Source: Labilithrix sp. (GTDB taxonomy: Bacteria > Myxococcota > Polyangia > Polyangiales > Polyangiaceae). Taken from it: a stretch of DNA of 64,000 bases. This document shows, in pieces, positions 43,853 through 53,530 of the stretch (the stretch's first letter is position 1; each line of letters opens with the position of its first letter). The notes beneath the pieces were generated by a model. The model saw nothing but the letters and a program-made list of their open reading frames with translations. It had not been told where the DNA came from and ran no database searches. The translations under genes were made by a program, and so were the position numbers. The stretch spans positions 1 through 64,000 of the forward strand of contig JAQBQL010000264.1 in NCBI GenBank assembly GCA_028287035.1, written 5' to 3'.

Positions 43853-45436
43853 ATGAACATCAAACCCACATCCGTGCCCGTCCTGGTCGTCGGAGGCAGC
43901 CTCGTCGGCCTGTCCGCCGCGATGTTCCTCGCCGCGCGCGGCGTCCCCGTCCTTCTCGTGGAGCGTCACCACGCGAGCTCCCCGCATCCCCGCGCCATGG
44001 GCTTCACCGCTCGCACCATGGAGCTGTTCCGCGACGTGGGGATCGCCTCCGAAATCCCGGAGGCGCCGCCGGGATTCCGGCTCCGCCGCGCCCGGGTCGA
44101 GAGCCTCGCCGGGAGGTGGCTCGACGAGTCCGACTGGACCCCGGCGCGCGAGGCCGCGGCGCCTCCACCGTCCGACGCGTCGCCGAGCACGGGGGCAGCG
44201 ATCCCGCAGGACCGGCTCGAGCCGCTGCTCCGCGCGCGGGCCACGGCGCTCGGCGCGGAGCTCCGCCTCGGCACCGCGCTCGTCAGCTTCGTGCAGGACG
44301 CGGACGGCGTGACCGCCACGCTCGAGGACCGCGCGACCGGTGAGCAGCGCACCGTGCGCGCCGCGTACCTCGTCGCCGCCGATGGCAACCGGAGCCCGGT
44401 CCGCGAGGCGCTCGGGATCCCGCGCCGTGGCCCCGGTCACCTCCGCACCCTGCGCAGCGTGCTCTTCCGCGCGCCGCTGGAGCCTTACCTCGAGAAGGGC
44501 GTCTCCCAGTTCGAGATCGATCAGCCGGACCTGAAGGCGTTCCTCACCACCTACGCGGACGGTCGCTGGGTGCTCATGTTCCACGACGACGAGGAGCGCG
44601 ACGCGCCGACGCTCATCGCGAAGATCGGGCAGGCGATCGGGCGCGACGATCTGCCCATCGAGATCCTCGCCACCGGGCGGTGGGAGCTCACGGCGCTCGT
44701 CGCGGAGCGCTTCTCGGAGGGCCGCGTCTTCCTCGCCGGCGACGCGGCGCACACGTTGCCGCCGACGCGCGGCGGCTTCGGCGCGAACACCGGTATCCAC
44801 GACGCGCACAACCTCGCGTGGAAGCTCGCGGCCGTCCTCGCGGGCACGAGCTCCCCCGCCCTGCTGGAGACGTACGATGCCGAGCGCCGCCCGGTCGCGT
44901 GGTCACGTCTCGAGCAGACCTTCGCGCGGCCCGACTACGCGGCGCACGCCGGTGACGTGGCAGCGAGGGTGAGCATCCTCGACGACGTGGCCCTCGAGCT
45001 CGGCGCGCTCTATCGATCGACGGCGGTGCTGGGCGCAGGGGCCGAGCTGCCCGAGGCCGCCACTCCCGCGGCATGGGCCGGTCAGCCAGGGACGCGGGCT
45101 CCGCACCTGTGGATCCGGAAGGAGGGCGCCCGGGTGTCGACGCTCGATCTACTCGGCCGGGACTGGGTGCTGCTCGCCGAGGCCGAGGCATGGAGCGCCG
45201 CTGCGGCGGCGGCGGCAGCGCGCCTCGGCATCGACGTCGAGGTCGTGCGCCCGGGCGCGGACGTGACCTTCGCGAACCAGCACGCGTTCGAGCGCGCCTT
45301 CGGGGTCGGGCCACGCGGCGCCTTGCTCGTCAGGCCCGACGGTCACGTGGCGTGGCGCTCGTTCGACGCGCCCGCCGATCCCGCGGGCGCGCTGGTGGCG
45401 GCCCTCGCGCAGGTCTCCAGCGCGACCGGCGCGTAG
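43853..45436 (+). CDS. FAD-dependent aromatic hydroxylase-type monooxygenase
   Basis: 527 aa of the PheA/TfdB family (single-component flavin hydroxylases of phenols or polyketides). FAD motifs: VVGGSLVGLSAAMFLA with Glu in LLVERH, the DG motif at VAADGNRSPVREALGI, and RVFLAGDAAHTLPPTRGGFGANTGIHDAHNLAWKLA. The C-terminal thioredoxin-like region (about 400-527) is present but lacks a CxxC. Regulated by the divergent TetR gene, which suggests induction by an aromatic substrate or toxin. Confidence 0.9.
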   Translation: MNIKPTSVPVLVVGGSLVGLSAAMFLAARGVPVLLVERHHASSPHPRAMGFTARTMELFRDVGIASEIPEAPPGFRLRRARVESLAGRWLDESDWTPAREAAAPPPSDASPSTGAAIPQDRLEPLLRARATALGAELRLGTALVSFVQDADGVTATLEDRATGEQRTVRAAYLVAADGNRSPVREALGIPRRGPGHLRTLRSVLFRAPLEPYLEKGVSQFEIDQPDLKAFLTTYADGRWVLMFHDDEERDAPTLIAKIGQAIGRDDLPIEILATGRWELTALVAERFSEGRVFLAGDAAHTLPPTRGGFGANTGIHDAHNLAWKLAAVLAGTSSPALLETYDAERRPVAWSRLEQTFARPDYAAHAGDVAARVSILDDVALELGALYRSTAVLGAGAELPEAATPAAWAGQPGTRAPHLWIRKEGARVSTLDLLGRDWVLLAEAEAWSAAAAAAAARLGIDVEVVRPGADVTFANQHAFERAFGVGPRGALLVRPDGHVAWRSFDAPADPAGALVAALAQVSSATGA

Positions 45437-45487
45437 CGCCCGTTCGACGCCCTCGCGAGCCGCGCCGGGTCGTGACAAGGTGCGGTC

Positions 45488-46258
45488 ATGTCCGAACCGC
45501 TCGTCCTCCAGGAGCGCCACGGCGGCGCCGCTCTCCTCACGCTGAACCAGGGGGCCCGGCGGAACGTGCTGTCGGCTGCGCTCGTCGATGCGCTCGGCGC
45601 CGCGTACGACGCGCTCGAGGCCGACGACTCGGTGCACGCGGTCGTCCTCACCGGCGCCGGTCCCGCGTTCTGCGCCGGCGCCGAGCTGTCCGTGCTGCGC
45701 GCCGCCGCCGACGGCAAGTTCGACGACGTCCGCAAGGTGTACGAGGGCTTCCTCCGCGTCCTTCGCTCACCGCTGCCCACCATCGCAGCGGTCAACGGAC
45801 CGGCAGTGGGCGCAGGCTTCAACCTGACGCTCGCGTGCGACGTTCGCCTGGCGAGCCGCGCCGCCGTGTTCGACACGCGCTTCCAGAAGCTCCGCCTGCA
45901 TCCGGGCGGCGGTCACGCGTGGCTGCTCGCCCGCGCGGTCGGCCCCCAGCACGCGATGCTCGCCACCGCCTTCGGCCAGGTCTGGGACGCGGAGCGCGCG
46001 CGCGAGGTGGGGCTCGTCGCCTCGGTCCACGATCCGGCCGAGCTCGTGCCGGCGGCGCTCGCGATCGCACAGCGCATGGACGGCCAGGAGAGCGTCTTCA
46101 CGCGGCGCCTCGTCGACACGATGCGCCGCGCGCTCGGCACGCCGACGCACGTCGAGGCGCTCGCCCAGGAGACCGAGGCCCAGCTGTGGTCGACGACGCG
46201 CCCCGCCTTCCTCGAGGGCCTCGCTGCGATCGAGCGACAGGTCGCGCGGACCAAGTGA
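45488..46258 (+). CDS. Enoyl-CoA hydratase/isomerase-like (crotonase) protein
   Basis: 256 aa crotonase-fold protein with RNVLSAALVDAL, VVLTGAGPAFCAGAELSVL and PTIAAVNGPAVGAGFNLTLACDVRLASRAAVF. At the positions of the two catalytic glutamates of true hydratases the sequence reads KLRLHPGGGHAWLLARAVG, with no Glu, so hydration is doubtful and an isomerase or other CoA-ester activity is possible. It begins 51 bases after the monooxygenase stop and could share its operon. Confidence 0.86.
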   Translation: MSEPLVLQERHGGAALLTLNQGARRNVLSAALVDALGAAYDALEADDSVHAVVLTGAGPAFCAGAELSVLRAAADGKFDDVRKVYEGFLRVLRSPLPTIAAVNGPAVGAGFNLTLACDVRLASRAAVFDTRFQKLRLHPGGGHAWLLARAVGPQHAMLATAFGQVWDAERAREVGLVASVHDPAELVPAALAIAQRMDGQESVFTRRLVDTMRRALGTPTHVEALAQETEAQLWSTTRPAFLEGLAAIERQVARTK

Positions 46259-46309
46259 TCGCGCTCGCGGGCGCTTTCTTCGCGCTATGAACGGAGGCGA
46301 GCCCGCATC

Positions 46310-47791
46310 ATGACGAAATTCCCGTTCGAGAACACGTACGCCAAGCTCCCGGACCGCTTCTTCGCGCGCGTGCAGCCGACGAAGGTGCAGGGGCCCAGCC
46401 TGGTGAAGCTCAACGTTCCGCTGGCCGAGCTCCTCGGGCTCGACGTGGCGGCGCTCGACCCGGAGACGGCCGCGCAGATCTTCTCCGGCAACACGCCACC
46501 GGAGGGCGCCGATCCGATCGCGCTCGCCTATGCCGGCCACCAGTTCGGCGGCTTCTCGCGGCAGCTCGGCGACGGCCGCGCCATCCTCCTCGGCGAGATC
46601 ATCGCCAAGGACGGGAAGCGGCGCGACGTGCAGCTCAAGGGATCCGGGCGGACGCCGTGGTCACGCGGGGGCGACGGGCGGGCCGCGCTCGGCCCGGTGC
46701 TGCGCGAGTATCTCGTGAGCGAGACCATGCACGCGTTCGGCATCCCGACCACGCGGGCGCTCGCGGCCGTGACGACCGGCGAGCCGGTGTTCCGCGAGGG
46801 CGCGCTACCGGGCGCGGTGCTCACGCGCGTCGCGGCGAGCCACCTCCGCGTCGGAACGTTCGAGTACTTCGGCGCGCGGAACGACAAGGAGGCACTCCAG
46901 GTCCTCGCCGGTTATGCCCTCGAGCGGCATTACCCGGAGGCCAAGGGCAGCGGCAACGACGCCCTCGCGCTGCTCGAGCGCGTGATCGAGGCGCAGGCGA
47001 ACCTCGTCGCGCGCTGGTTGGGCGTCGGGTTCATCCACGGCGTGATGAACACCGACAACAGCTCGATCTCGGGCGAGACCATCGATTACGGGCCGTGCGC
47101 GTTCCTCGACCGGTACGACCCCAATACCTTCTTCAGCTCCATCGATCAGCGCGGCCGTTACGCGTATTCGAACCAGCCCGGCATTGCCCAGTGGAACCTC
47201 GCGCGCCTCGCGGAGTCCCTGCTCCCGCTCTTCGCCGATACCGAAGAAGAGGCGGTGAAGCTCGCGATGGATCGGCTCGCGCGATTCCCCGCGATCTTCG
47301 AGGAGGCGCACGGCCGCATGCTGCGCGCGAAGCTCGGGCTCGGTGAAGGCGGCGACCTGAAGGAAGATCGCGCGCTCGGGCTCGATCTGCTCGAGCGCAT
47401 GGCCGCGGGCGACGCGGACTTCACCCTCGTGTTCCGCGCGTTGTGCGCGGCAGCGGAGGATCCCGCGAACGACAAGGACGTGTCCGTTCTCTTCTCCGTC
47501 GCGGGCGCGTACCACGAGTGGGCGGAGCGCTGGCGGGCGCGCCTCGCGAAGGACGAGACGACTCCGGCCGCACGCGCCGCGTCGATGAGGCGCGCGAATC
47601 CGGCCTTCATTCCCCGCAATCACCGGGTCGAAGAGGCGCTTGCCGCGGCCGTGCTGCGGAAGGATTTCGGGCCCTTCGAGCGCTTGCTCGCGGTCCTCTC
47701 CCGCCCTTACGACGACCAGCCCGAGCACGCGGAGCTCACCGAGCCGCCGCCCGACACGTGGACCGATTACCAGACGTTCTGCGGGACGTGA
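46310..47791 (+). CDS. selO: Protein adenylyltransferase SelO (UPF0061/YdiU)
   Basis: 493 aa pseudokinase-fold enzyme that transfers AMP to Ser/Thr/Tyr of proteins under oxidative stress. Motifs: AYAGHQFGGFSRQLGDGRA, VQLKGSGRTPWSRGGDGRA, REYLVSETMHAFGIPTTRAL, FIHGVMNTDNSSISGETIDYGP with the Asp residues that bind metal, and a C-terminal QTFCGT. The last Cys replaces the Sec of animal SelO. Length and start are typical. Confidence 0.94.
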   Translation: MTKFPFENTYAKLPDRFFARVQPTKVQGPSLVKLNVPLAELLGLDVAALDPETAAQIFSGNTPPEGADPIALAYAGHQFGGFSRQLGDGRAILLGEIIAKDGKRRDVQLKGSGRTPWSRGGDGRAALGPVLREYLVSETMHAFGIPTTRALAAVTTGEPVFREGALPGAVLTRVAASHLRVGTFEYFGARNDKEALQVLAGYALERHYPEAKGSGNDALALLERVIEAQANLVARWLGVGFIHGVMNTDNSSISGETIDYGPCAFLDRYDPNTFFSSIDQRGRYAYSNQPGIAQWNLARLAESLLPLFADTEEEAVKLAMDRLARFPAIFEEAHGRMLRAKLGLGEGGDLKEDRALGLDLLERMAAGDADFTLVFRALCAAAEDPANDKDVSVLFSVAGAYHEWAERWRARLAKDETTPAARAASMRRANPAFIPRNHRVEEALAAAVLRKDFGPFERLLAVLSRPYDDQPEHAELTEPPPDTWTDYQTFCGT

Positions 47792-47794
47792 CGC

Positions 47795-48475
47795 TCAGCC
47801 CGCGCCCGCCCTGCTCGCGTCGATGAGGTAGGCCGCGACATCGTCCGGATTGGACAGCGTCATCATGTGACCCCCCGGCCGCACGTCGACGTCGATTCCC
47901 AGGCGCTCCCGGGCGATGCGGCGCTGGAACTCCGGCGGGAAGAGCCGGTCGCCGGCGCCCGCGAGCACGTGGATGGGGACCGCGGGCCACGCCAGGAACG
48001 CGCACGGCTGGGCCTGGGTGGTCTTCGTCTCGTTGCGGTCGTGACGCTTCGCCTCCTCCGCGAGCGCCGGCGCGAGGTCGTGCCAGAAGTAGGTATCCAT
48101 GTCCATCTCGCGCGGATATCCGCCGGCGTCGGCGGCGGCCTCGCGCGCCGCCTGCGACCCGGTCGCCTCCCGCCACGCCAGGGGAGTCTCACCCGGGAGC
48201 GGAATCATCGCATTGACGAGGACGAGCGCACGGAGGCGCATGCGCGGCGCGGCCATCGCTGCCGTGAAGCCGCCGAGCGAAGCGGCCGCGAGCACCACCT
48301 CGTCGCCCCCTGCGGCAGAGACGACGAGATCGGCGTATTCGGGAAAGCCGGCGCGCTCGTCCTCACCTGGAAGCTCGACGACGATCGTCTCGTCCCCTGC
48401 GGCACGAAGCAGCGCGGCGACCGGCGACCACGTGAAGGCAACCCCACCCGAGCCGGGAACGAGCACGTACTTCAT
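47795..48475 (-). CDS. Alpha/beta hydrolase
   Basis: 226 aa. Opening VLVPGSGGVAFTWSPVAALLRAAGDETIVVELPG is the usual oxyanion/first-strand region; the nucleophile elbow is AASLGGF (A-x-S-x-G instead of G-x-S-x-G), Asp in GAGDRLFP and His in GGHMMTLSNPDDVAAYL. Matches small esterase-like hydrolases of unknown substrate. Ends 4 bases after SelO on the opposite strand and is divergent from the aldo/keto reductase, 83 bases between starts. Confidence 0.86.
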   Translation of the reverse strand: MKYVLVPGSGGVAFTWSPVAALLRAAGDETIVVELPGEDERAGFPEYADLVVSAAGGDEVVLAAASLGGFTAAMAAPRMRLRALVLVNAMIPLPGETPLAWREATGSQAAREAAADAGGYPREMDMDTYFWHDLAPALAEEAKRHDRNETKTTQAQPCAFLAWPAVPIHVLAGAGDRLFPPEFQRRIARERLGIDVDVRPGGHMMTLSNPDDVAAYLIDASRAGAG

Positions 48476-48558
48476 CGGGCGATGGTCGCCAGGATCGACT
48501 CCCGTTGCAACTGGCGAACACCGGCCGAGGGGTGCATGCTGCCCGCGGAGGAACGAGC

Positions 48559-49560
48559 ATGAAGTACCAGCGACTGGGCACGACGGGCATGCGGGTCTCG
48601 CGCATCTGCCTGGGTTGCATGAGCTACGGCGACCCCGACGCGAGCATTCCCGGAGCTCCCCTCGGCTGGAAGTGGGCACTCCGCGAGCCCGAGGCCATGC
48701 CGTTCTTCAAGCGCGCCATCGAGCTGGGCATCAACTTCTTCGACACCGCCAACGTGTACAGCTTCGGCGCGAGCGAGGAGATCACCGGCCGCGCCGTGAA
48801 GGAGCTCGCGCGCCGCGAGGACGTGGTCATCGCGACGAAGGTGTTCAACACGATGCGTCCGGGACCCAACGGTCGCGGCCTGTCGCGCGTCGCGATCATG
48901 CACGAGGTCGACGCGAGCCTGAAGCGGCTGCAGACCGATTACATCGATCTCTACCAGATTCACCGCTGGGACGACGCGACGCCCATCGAGGAGACCATGG
49001 AGGCACTCCACGACGTCGTGAAGGCGGGCAAGGCTCGCTACCTCGGCGCCTCGTCGATGTGGGCCTGGCAGTTCGCGAAGGCGCAGCACGTCGCCGAGAA
49101 GAACGGGTGGACGAAGTTCGTCACCATGCAAAACCACTACAACCTGCTCTATCGCGAGGAGGAGCGGGAGATGAACCCGCTCTGCGTCGACCAGGGGGTC
49201 GGCCTCGTGCCGTGGAGCCCACTCGCGCGCGGCAAGCTCGCGCGTGCTCCCGAGGCGAAGAGCACGCTGCGCTCCGAGACCGACCAGTTCGGCAAGCGCC
49301 TCTACGCGGCGAACGAGGAGGCGGACGGCCGCGTCCTCGCTGCGCTCGACGGCGTCGCCAAAGCGCGGGACCTGCCGCATGCGCAGGTCGCGCTCGCATG
49401 GCTGCTCCAGAGGCCGAACGTGACCGCGCCGATCGTCGGCGCGACGAAGATGAAGCACCTCGAGGACGCGGTCGCCGCGCTCGACGTGAAGCTCACCCCG
49501 GCCGAGGTGAAGGCCCTCGAGGAGCCCTACGCGCCTCACCCGGTGGCCGGCTTCGGCTGA
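48559..49560 (+). CDS. Aldo/keto reductase
   Basis: 333 aa NADPH-dependent carbonyl reductase of the AKR superfamily with MKYQRLGTTGMRVSRICLGCMSYGDP, FFDTANVYSFGASEEITG (Asp and Tyr of the catalytic set), VVIATKVF (Lys), YIDLYQIHRWDD (His) and FVTMQNHYNLLYREEEREM, then VPWSPLARGKLA and VGATKMKHLEDAV. ATG follows GGAGGAACGAGC. Its stop and the convergent glycosidase stop share TGATCA (49558-49563). Confidence 0.92.
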   Translation: MKYQRLGTTGMRVSRICLGCMSYGDPDASIPGAPLGWKWALREPEAMPFFKRAIELGINFFDTANVYSFGASEEITGRAVKELARREDVVIATKVFNTMRPGPNGRGLSRVAIMHEVDASLKRLQTDYIDLYQIHRWDDATPIEETMEALHDVVKAGKARYLGASSMWAWQFAKAQHVAEKNGWTKFVTMQNHYNLLYREEEREMNPLCVDQGVGLVPWSPLARGKLARAPEAKSTLRSETDQFGKRLYAANEEADGRVLAALDGVAKARDLPHAQVALAWLLQRPNVTAPIVGATKMKHLEDAVAALDVKLTPAEVKALEEPYAPHPVAGFG

Positions 49561-51879
49561 TCACGGGACGGGCGGCCGGTCCGTCGGCGCGCTGCCGAAG
49601 GCCGGGTTGGCGGCCGGTCCGAGGTCGACCTCCAGATCGCCGCCGCGCCCGATCTCGTCCCACGTGACGAACGCGCCCGTTCGTGCCACGCCGTTGACGC
49701 GAAAGGCCTGCACGTAGGCATTGTCCGGCCCGGCGGCGCTCGCCGCGATGGTGAGCGCCTGCCCGTTACCGAGCGTCACGACGACCTTCGGAAACCACGG
49801 GCTGCCCAGCACGAGCGTCCCCGATCCCGGCACCGCGGGATACAGGCCGAGCATGGCCCACACCTGCCACGCCGACGTGGCGCCGAGATCGTCGTTGCCC
49901 GGCAGCCCCGCGGGCGTCGTGCCGTAGGTCTCGCGCAGCAAGCGGCGCACCGTCGCCTGCGTGCGGTGCGCGGCGCCCGCATACGCGTAGAGCCACGGAG
50001 TGGCGAATTGCGGTTCGTTTCCCATGTAGAAGTAAGGCCGCGAGACCCCGGCATTCACCTCGGTGAAGAGCGCATCGAGGCGCGTGACCGCCGCCGCGTC
50101 ACCACCGAGCGCGGTGATGAGCCCGTACGGGTCCTGGGGCGCGAGGAACGTGTACTGCGCGGGATTTCCTTCGGTGAAACCGGCGCGTCCGCCAGGCGGG
50201 GTCGGGATGAACACCGGCTTTCCCCCGGCATCGTCCGGCTGACGCGGCTGGGGCATCGGCCCGCCCGGCGCCGCGGCGTCGAACACGTTCTTCCACGATC
50301 CGGCGCGCGTCGCGTAGGTCGCGCTCGCTGCCGCGTCGCCGGCGAACCTCGCGAGCTGAGCGACCGCGAAGTCGGCAATCGCATATTCCTGGGTGATGGA
50401 GACCGACCCTTCGAGCGCGGTGCCGGTGCCGGGGCAGTAGCCCTTCGCCAGGTATTCGGCGAGGCACGGCCGCGCGACCGACGCATTGCACTTCGCCGCC
50501 GGGTCGGAAGCATTCTTCTCGGCGAGCGCGAGCGCCTGGGGAAGGTCGAAGTCACGGGCGCCGAAGGCCCACGCGTTGGCGAGCGCGGGCGCGGCTGGGT
50601 CGCCGATCATCATCCCCGAGTCGTCGTTCGCGATGGACCAGCGGGGGAGCGCGCCGCATTCCGTCCCCGCCCCGAGCAACGATCGCATGACGTCGCTCGT
50701 CTCGCGCGGCGCGAGGATCGACGCGAGCTGCACCCAGGAGCGGTAGACGTCCCAGCCCGAGAAGTTTGCATACCTCGGGTGTGCGGTATCGACGTGAACC
50801 TTCCCGTCGAACCCGATGAAGCTTCCGTCGACGTCGCTGAAGACCGCGGGCTGGAGGAGCGCGTGATAGATCGACGTGTAGAGGCGCTTCTTGCCGTCGT
50901 CGTCGCCGCCCTCCACCTGCACCTTGGCGAGCCGGTCGTTCCACGCGGCGAGCGCCGCCGCGTGAGTCGCCTCGAAGTCGAACGTCGGGGCCTCGGCGTC
51001 CAGGTTCGCCTGCGCGTGCTCGACGCTGACGTACGACAGGCCGACCTTCATGTTCACGACGCGCGATGCATCCGTGGGGAAGTGGACGTACATGCCGCTG
51101 TTGATGCCGCTCCCGTCCCGCACTCCCGGTGCGTCGACGCCATTCGCGGTCGTGCCGAACGTGTCGAACGGGCGATCGAACCGCACCGCGTAGTAGATGC
51201 GGTACTTCGAGGCCTTCGCGCAGAAGCGCGCGCCGTCGCGTGAGCCCGTGATCGTGTCGTTCCCGACGACATGGCTCTCGAACCCGTCGACCGCGACGTT
51301 GATGACATCGGCGATGTTGTTGCCGGTGAGGTGCACGTAGGCCTCGGCGCCCTCCGGAAACGTGAACCGCGAGAGGCCGGTGCGGGGCGTCGCCGTCAGG
51401 TCGACGACGATGCCGGACGCGAGCTTCACCTCGTAGAACCCGGGCGACGCCTTCTCGTCCTCGTGCGCGAATGGCGCCTGGGGCTGCTCACCCCATTCCG
51501 GCCTGCTCGCATAGGGCAAGAACTGCAGATCCCGGAGCGCCGCGCAGCCCGCGCCGTTGAGATGCGTGACGCTGAATGCCGTGATGGCGGTATCCGAGTA
51601 ATGGTACCCGGGCGGATCGCTGCGCGTCGTGTCGGGGCTGAATTGCACCATGCCGAACGGCAGAGCGGCGCCGGGATAGGTGGCGCCGGTCAGCCCGTTT
51701 CCGACCGGATCCGGAGACACCGCGTCGCCGGTTCCGATGAACGGGTCGACGAAGGCGGCGAGGCCGGTGGCCGTCGCCGTGACCGGGACCACGGGCGCGG
51801 CGGACGGCGCGTCCGTCGACGTGCTGCACGCCGCAGGAAGGAGGACGGCGAGCACCAGCGCGAGAAGTCGGCGATTCAT
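49561..51879 (-). CDS. Secreted GH92-family glycosidase (alpha-mannosidase type) lipoprotein
   Basis: 772 aa. Signal peptide with lipobox LPAAC (Cys18). GH92 enzymes are Ca2+-dependent inverting exo-alpha-mannosidases that cut glycans of N-glycoproteins or other mannosides. Motifs: FVDPFIGTGDAV, GATYPGAALPFGMVQFSPDT, TAFSVTHLNGAGC, HALLQPAVFSDVDGSFIGFDG, YANFSGWDVYRSW, FLAPQDPYGLITALGG, the catalytic-region GLPGNDDLGATSAWQVWAMLGLYP and a C-terminal beta-sandwich. Typical of predators or degraders acting on eukaryotic or yeast mannan. No sibling glycosidases are seen. Confidence 0.94.
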   Translation of the reverse strand: MNRRLLALVLAVLLPAACSTSTDAPSAAPVVPVTATATGLAAFVDPFIGTGDAVSPDPVGNGLTGATYPGAALPFGMVQFSPDTTRSDPPGYHYSDTAITAFSVTHLNGAGCAALRDLQFLPYASRPEWGEQPQAPFAHEDEKASPGFYEVKLASGIVVDLTATPRTGLSRFTFPEGAEAYVHLTGNNIADVINVAVDGFESHVVGNDTITGSRDGARFCAKASKYRIYYAVRFDRPFDTFGTTANGVDAPGVRDGSGINSGMYVHFPTDASRVVNMKVGLSYVSVEHAQANLDAEAPTFDFEATHAAALAAWNDRLAKVQVEGGDDDGKKRLYTSIYHALLQPAVFSDVDGSFIGFDGKVHVDTAHPRYANFSGWDVYRSWVQLASILAPRETSDVMRSLLGAGTECGALPRWSIANDDSGMMIGDPAAPALANAWAFGARDFDLPQALALAEKNASDPAAKCNASVARPCLAEYLAKGYCPGTGTALEGSVSITQEYAIADFAVAQLARFAGDAAASATYATRAGSWKNVFDAAAPGGPMPQPRQPDDAGGKPVFIPTPPGGRAGFTEGNPAQYTFLAPQDPYGLITALGGDAAAVTRLDALFTEVNAGVSRPYFYMGNEPQFATPWLYAYAGAAHRTQATVRRLLRETYGTTPAGLPGNDDLGATSAWQVWAMLGLYPAVPGSGTLVLGSPWFPKVVVTLGNGQALTIAASAAGPDNAYVQAFRVNGVARTGAFVTWDEIGRGGDLEVDLGPAANPAFGSAPTDRPPVP

Positions 51880-51988
51880 CTGGCGCGATGGTAGCGACTG
51901 ACCGCCAAAGCGCCACGTGCGCCCGCGCTGCGGACGGCGCGCGCGACACTCTGCGCGAAGTGCGCAGCGGGGTCGTGACCGCCGGTGG

Positions 51989-52546
51989 TCAGCGCTCGCG
52001 CGGCGGCGGCGCGGAGAGCCTCATCATCGGCAGCGGGCGGAGCGGGTGACGGACGAGCCACGCGAGCCCTTCGCGCAGCAGCACGCCATGAAAGCCGGCG
52101 TACGGGAAGGTCGCGACGACCTCGCGCACGAAGGCCCTGGCGAGCGGGCCACGCAGGACCCCGCGCGAGAGATCGGCGAGGTCGGCCTGCCGGAAGTGCT
52201 CCACCGACGCGGGCCGCTCGCGGATGCGCGACAGGCGGTGGTGATTGTCGATGATCTCGTGGACCGCGTGCGGGTCGGCCGTCACCCCGGGATGCGCCGC
52301 CAGCCACGAGGAGGCACGGTCGATCGAGGGGGCCAGGTAATCGAACGTTCGATCGGACCATATCCCGATATCGTGGAATGCGCTCGCCACCGCCAGCGTG
52401 TCGTCCGGGCGCGCACCGGACAGGCGGGACGCGAAGTTGAGCACGCGGTAGGCGTGGTTACCGTACGTGGCGCGATCCCGGCCGAGCGACGCGCCCCACG
52501 TGTCGAGCATGTCCTCGACGATCGGATGACGGGTGACGAGCTCCAA
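51989..52546 (-). CDS. HD-domain protein
   Basis: 185 aa from a TTG start preceded by GAGGTGA that lies inside the stop region of the upstream gene. HD metal-binding pattern: NHAYRVLNFA, AFHDIGIWSD with the HD pair, then HEIIDNHHRLS and QADLADLSRG. Predicted metal-dependent phosphohydrolase of small or nucleotide substrates. Third gene after the IPP isomerase and squalene/phytoene synthase; start is 3 bases after the synthase stop. Confidence 0.82.
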   Translation of the reverse strand: MELVTRHPIVEDMLDTWGASLGRDRATYGNHAYRVLNFASRLSGARPDDTLAVASAFHDIGIWSDRTFDYLAPSIDRASSWLAAHPGVTADPHAVHEIIDNHHRLSRIRERPASVEHFRQADLADLSRGVLRGPLARAFVREVVATFPYAGFHGVLLREGLAWLVRHPLRPLPMMRLSAPPPRER

Positions 52547-52549
52547 TCG

Positions 52550-53452
52550 TCACCTCGCAGCGTGACCGCTGTCGTCGCCGTGCGCGAGCGTGTAGTACCG
52601 CTCGAACATCGCCGCCACGCGCGCCCGCGGCACCTTGGCGCCCGCACCCGACTCGCGGAGCGCCACGACCGTCTCCTCGGCGAGCTCGCAGGGCAGCGAC
52701 GTGAAGGCGACGAACGACGCCGGGGCGCCGCCCTTCACGAGCGCCGCGATGTAGCGACGCGCGCCCTCGAGATCGCGCTGGGCCAGCGCGAGGAGCTCGT
52801 CGCGCGTGGCCCCCGCGGGGAGGAACGTTCGCCCCTCCGCCGCGTCGGCGCGCTCGTCCTTCAGGATGTTCACGAGCTGCAGGCCCTCGCCGAAGAGTCG
52901 CTCCTCGCGTTCGAGCTCCGGGCGAACCGCGGCGAGCCCGGGCGCATCGAGCACGAAGGTCGCGGTGAGCAGCTCGCCGACGATGCCCGCGACGATGTAG
53001 CAGTAGCGCTGCAGCTCCTCGATGGTCTGCAGCCCGCGCGCGCTTGCGTCGATCATGTCGCGCATGCCGAGCGTCGTGCGGCGGGCGTGGTCACGGAGGA
53101 CCTCGGCGTGAGCGGGCGGCAGGCTCGCGACCTCCTGGAGGAGGTCGGGGAGATCGTCGAGGAGACGCGTGTATCCTGCATGCGTGGCGACGCCCGCCGC
53201 GACCCACTCGTCGGCGAGCTCTCGCGCGCGCGCGAGGTCGGGCGCGCCCTCGAGGAGCGTCGCGAGCTCGCCGAGCGCGGTCTTGCGCGCATGCGGGGTC
53301 CAGCTCGCCGCGTCCTCGAGGGTGTCGGCGCAGCGGAAGAGCAGGTACGCGAGGCCGACCGCGAGGCGAGTGCGGCCGGTGAGCAGCGGAACGGCGAGCG
53401 CGAACGTGCGGCTCGTCTCCTGGAGATGGACGTCGAGGGTTTCGGGCTTCAT
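52550..53452 (-). CDS. Squalene/phytoene synthase family protein
   Basis: 300 aa prenyl synthase fold enzyme that joins two isoprenyl diphosphates head to head. The first Asp-rich region is FRCADTLEDAASW and the second is EGLQLVNILKDERAD, with YCYIVAGIVGELLTATF between. Product (squalene, phytoene, dehydrosqualene) cannot be told. It lies 78 bases downstream of the type 2 IPP isomerase gene and directly upstream of the HD gene, so the operon is isoprenoid-related. Confidence 0.9.
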   Translation of the reverse strand: MKPETLDVHLQETSRTFALAVPLLTGRTRLAVGLAYLLFRCADTLEDAASWTPHARKTALGELATLLEGAPDLARARELADEWVAAGVATHAGYTRLLDDLPDLLQEVASLPPAHAEVLRDHARRTTLGMRDMIDASARGLQTIEELQRYCYIVAGIVGELLTATFVLDAPGLAAVRPELEREERLFGEGLQLVNILKDERADAAEGRTFLPAGATRDELLALAQRDLEGARRYIAALVKGGAPASFVAFTSLPCELAEETVVALRESGAGAKVPRARVAAMFERYYTLAHGDDSGHAAR

Positions 53453-53530
53453 GGCAAAGGGGCTCGCGCCGTCACCATAGACGTTCGCGATGCCGCCCGG
53501 ATGCCTCCGCGCCTGCGCGATCGAGAGTCG

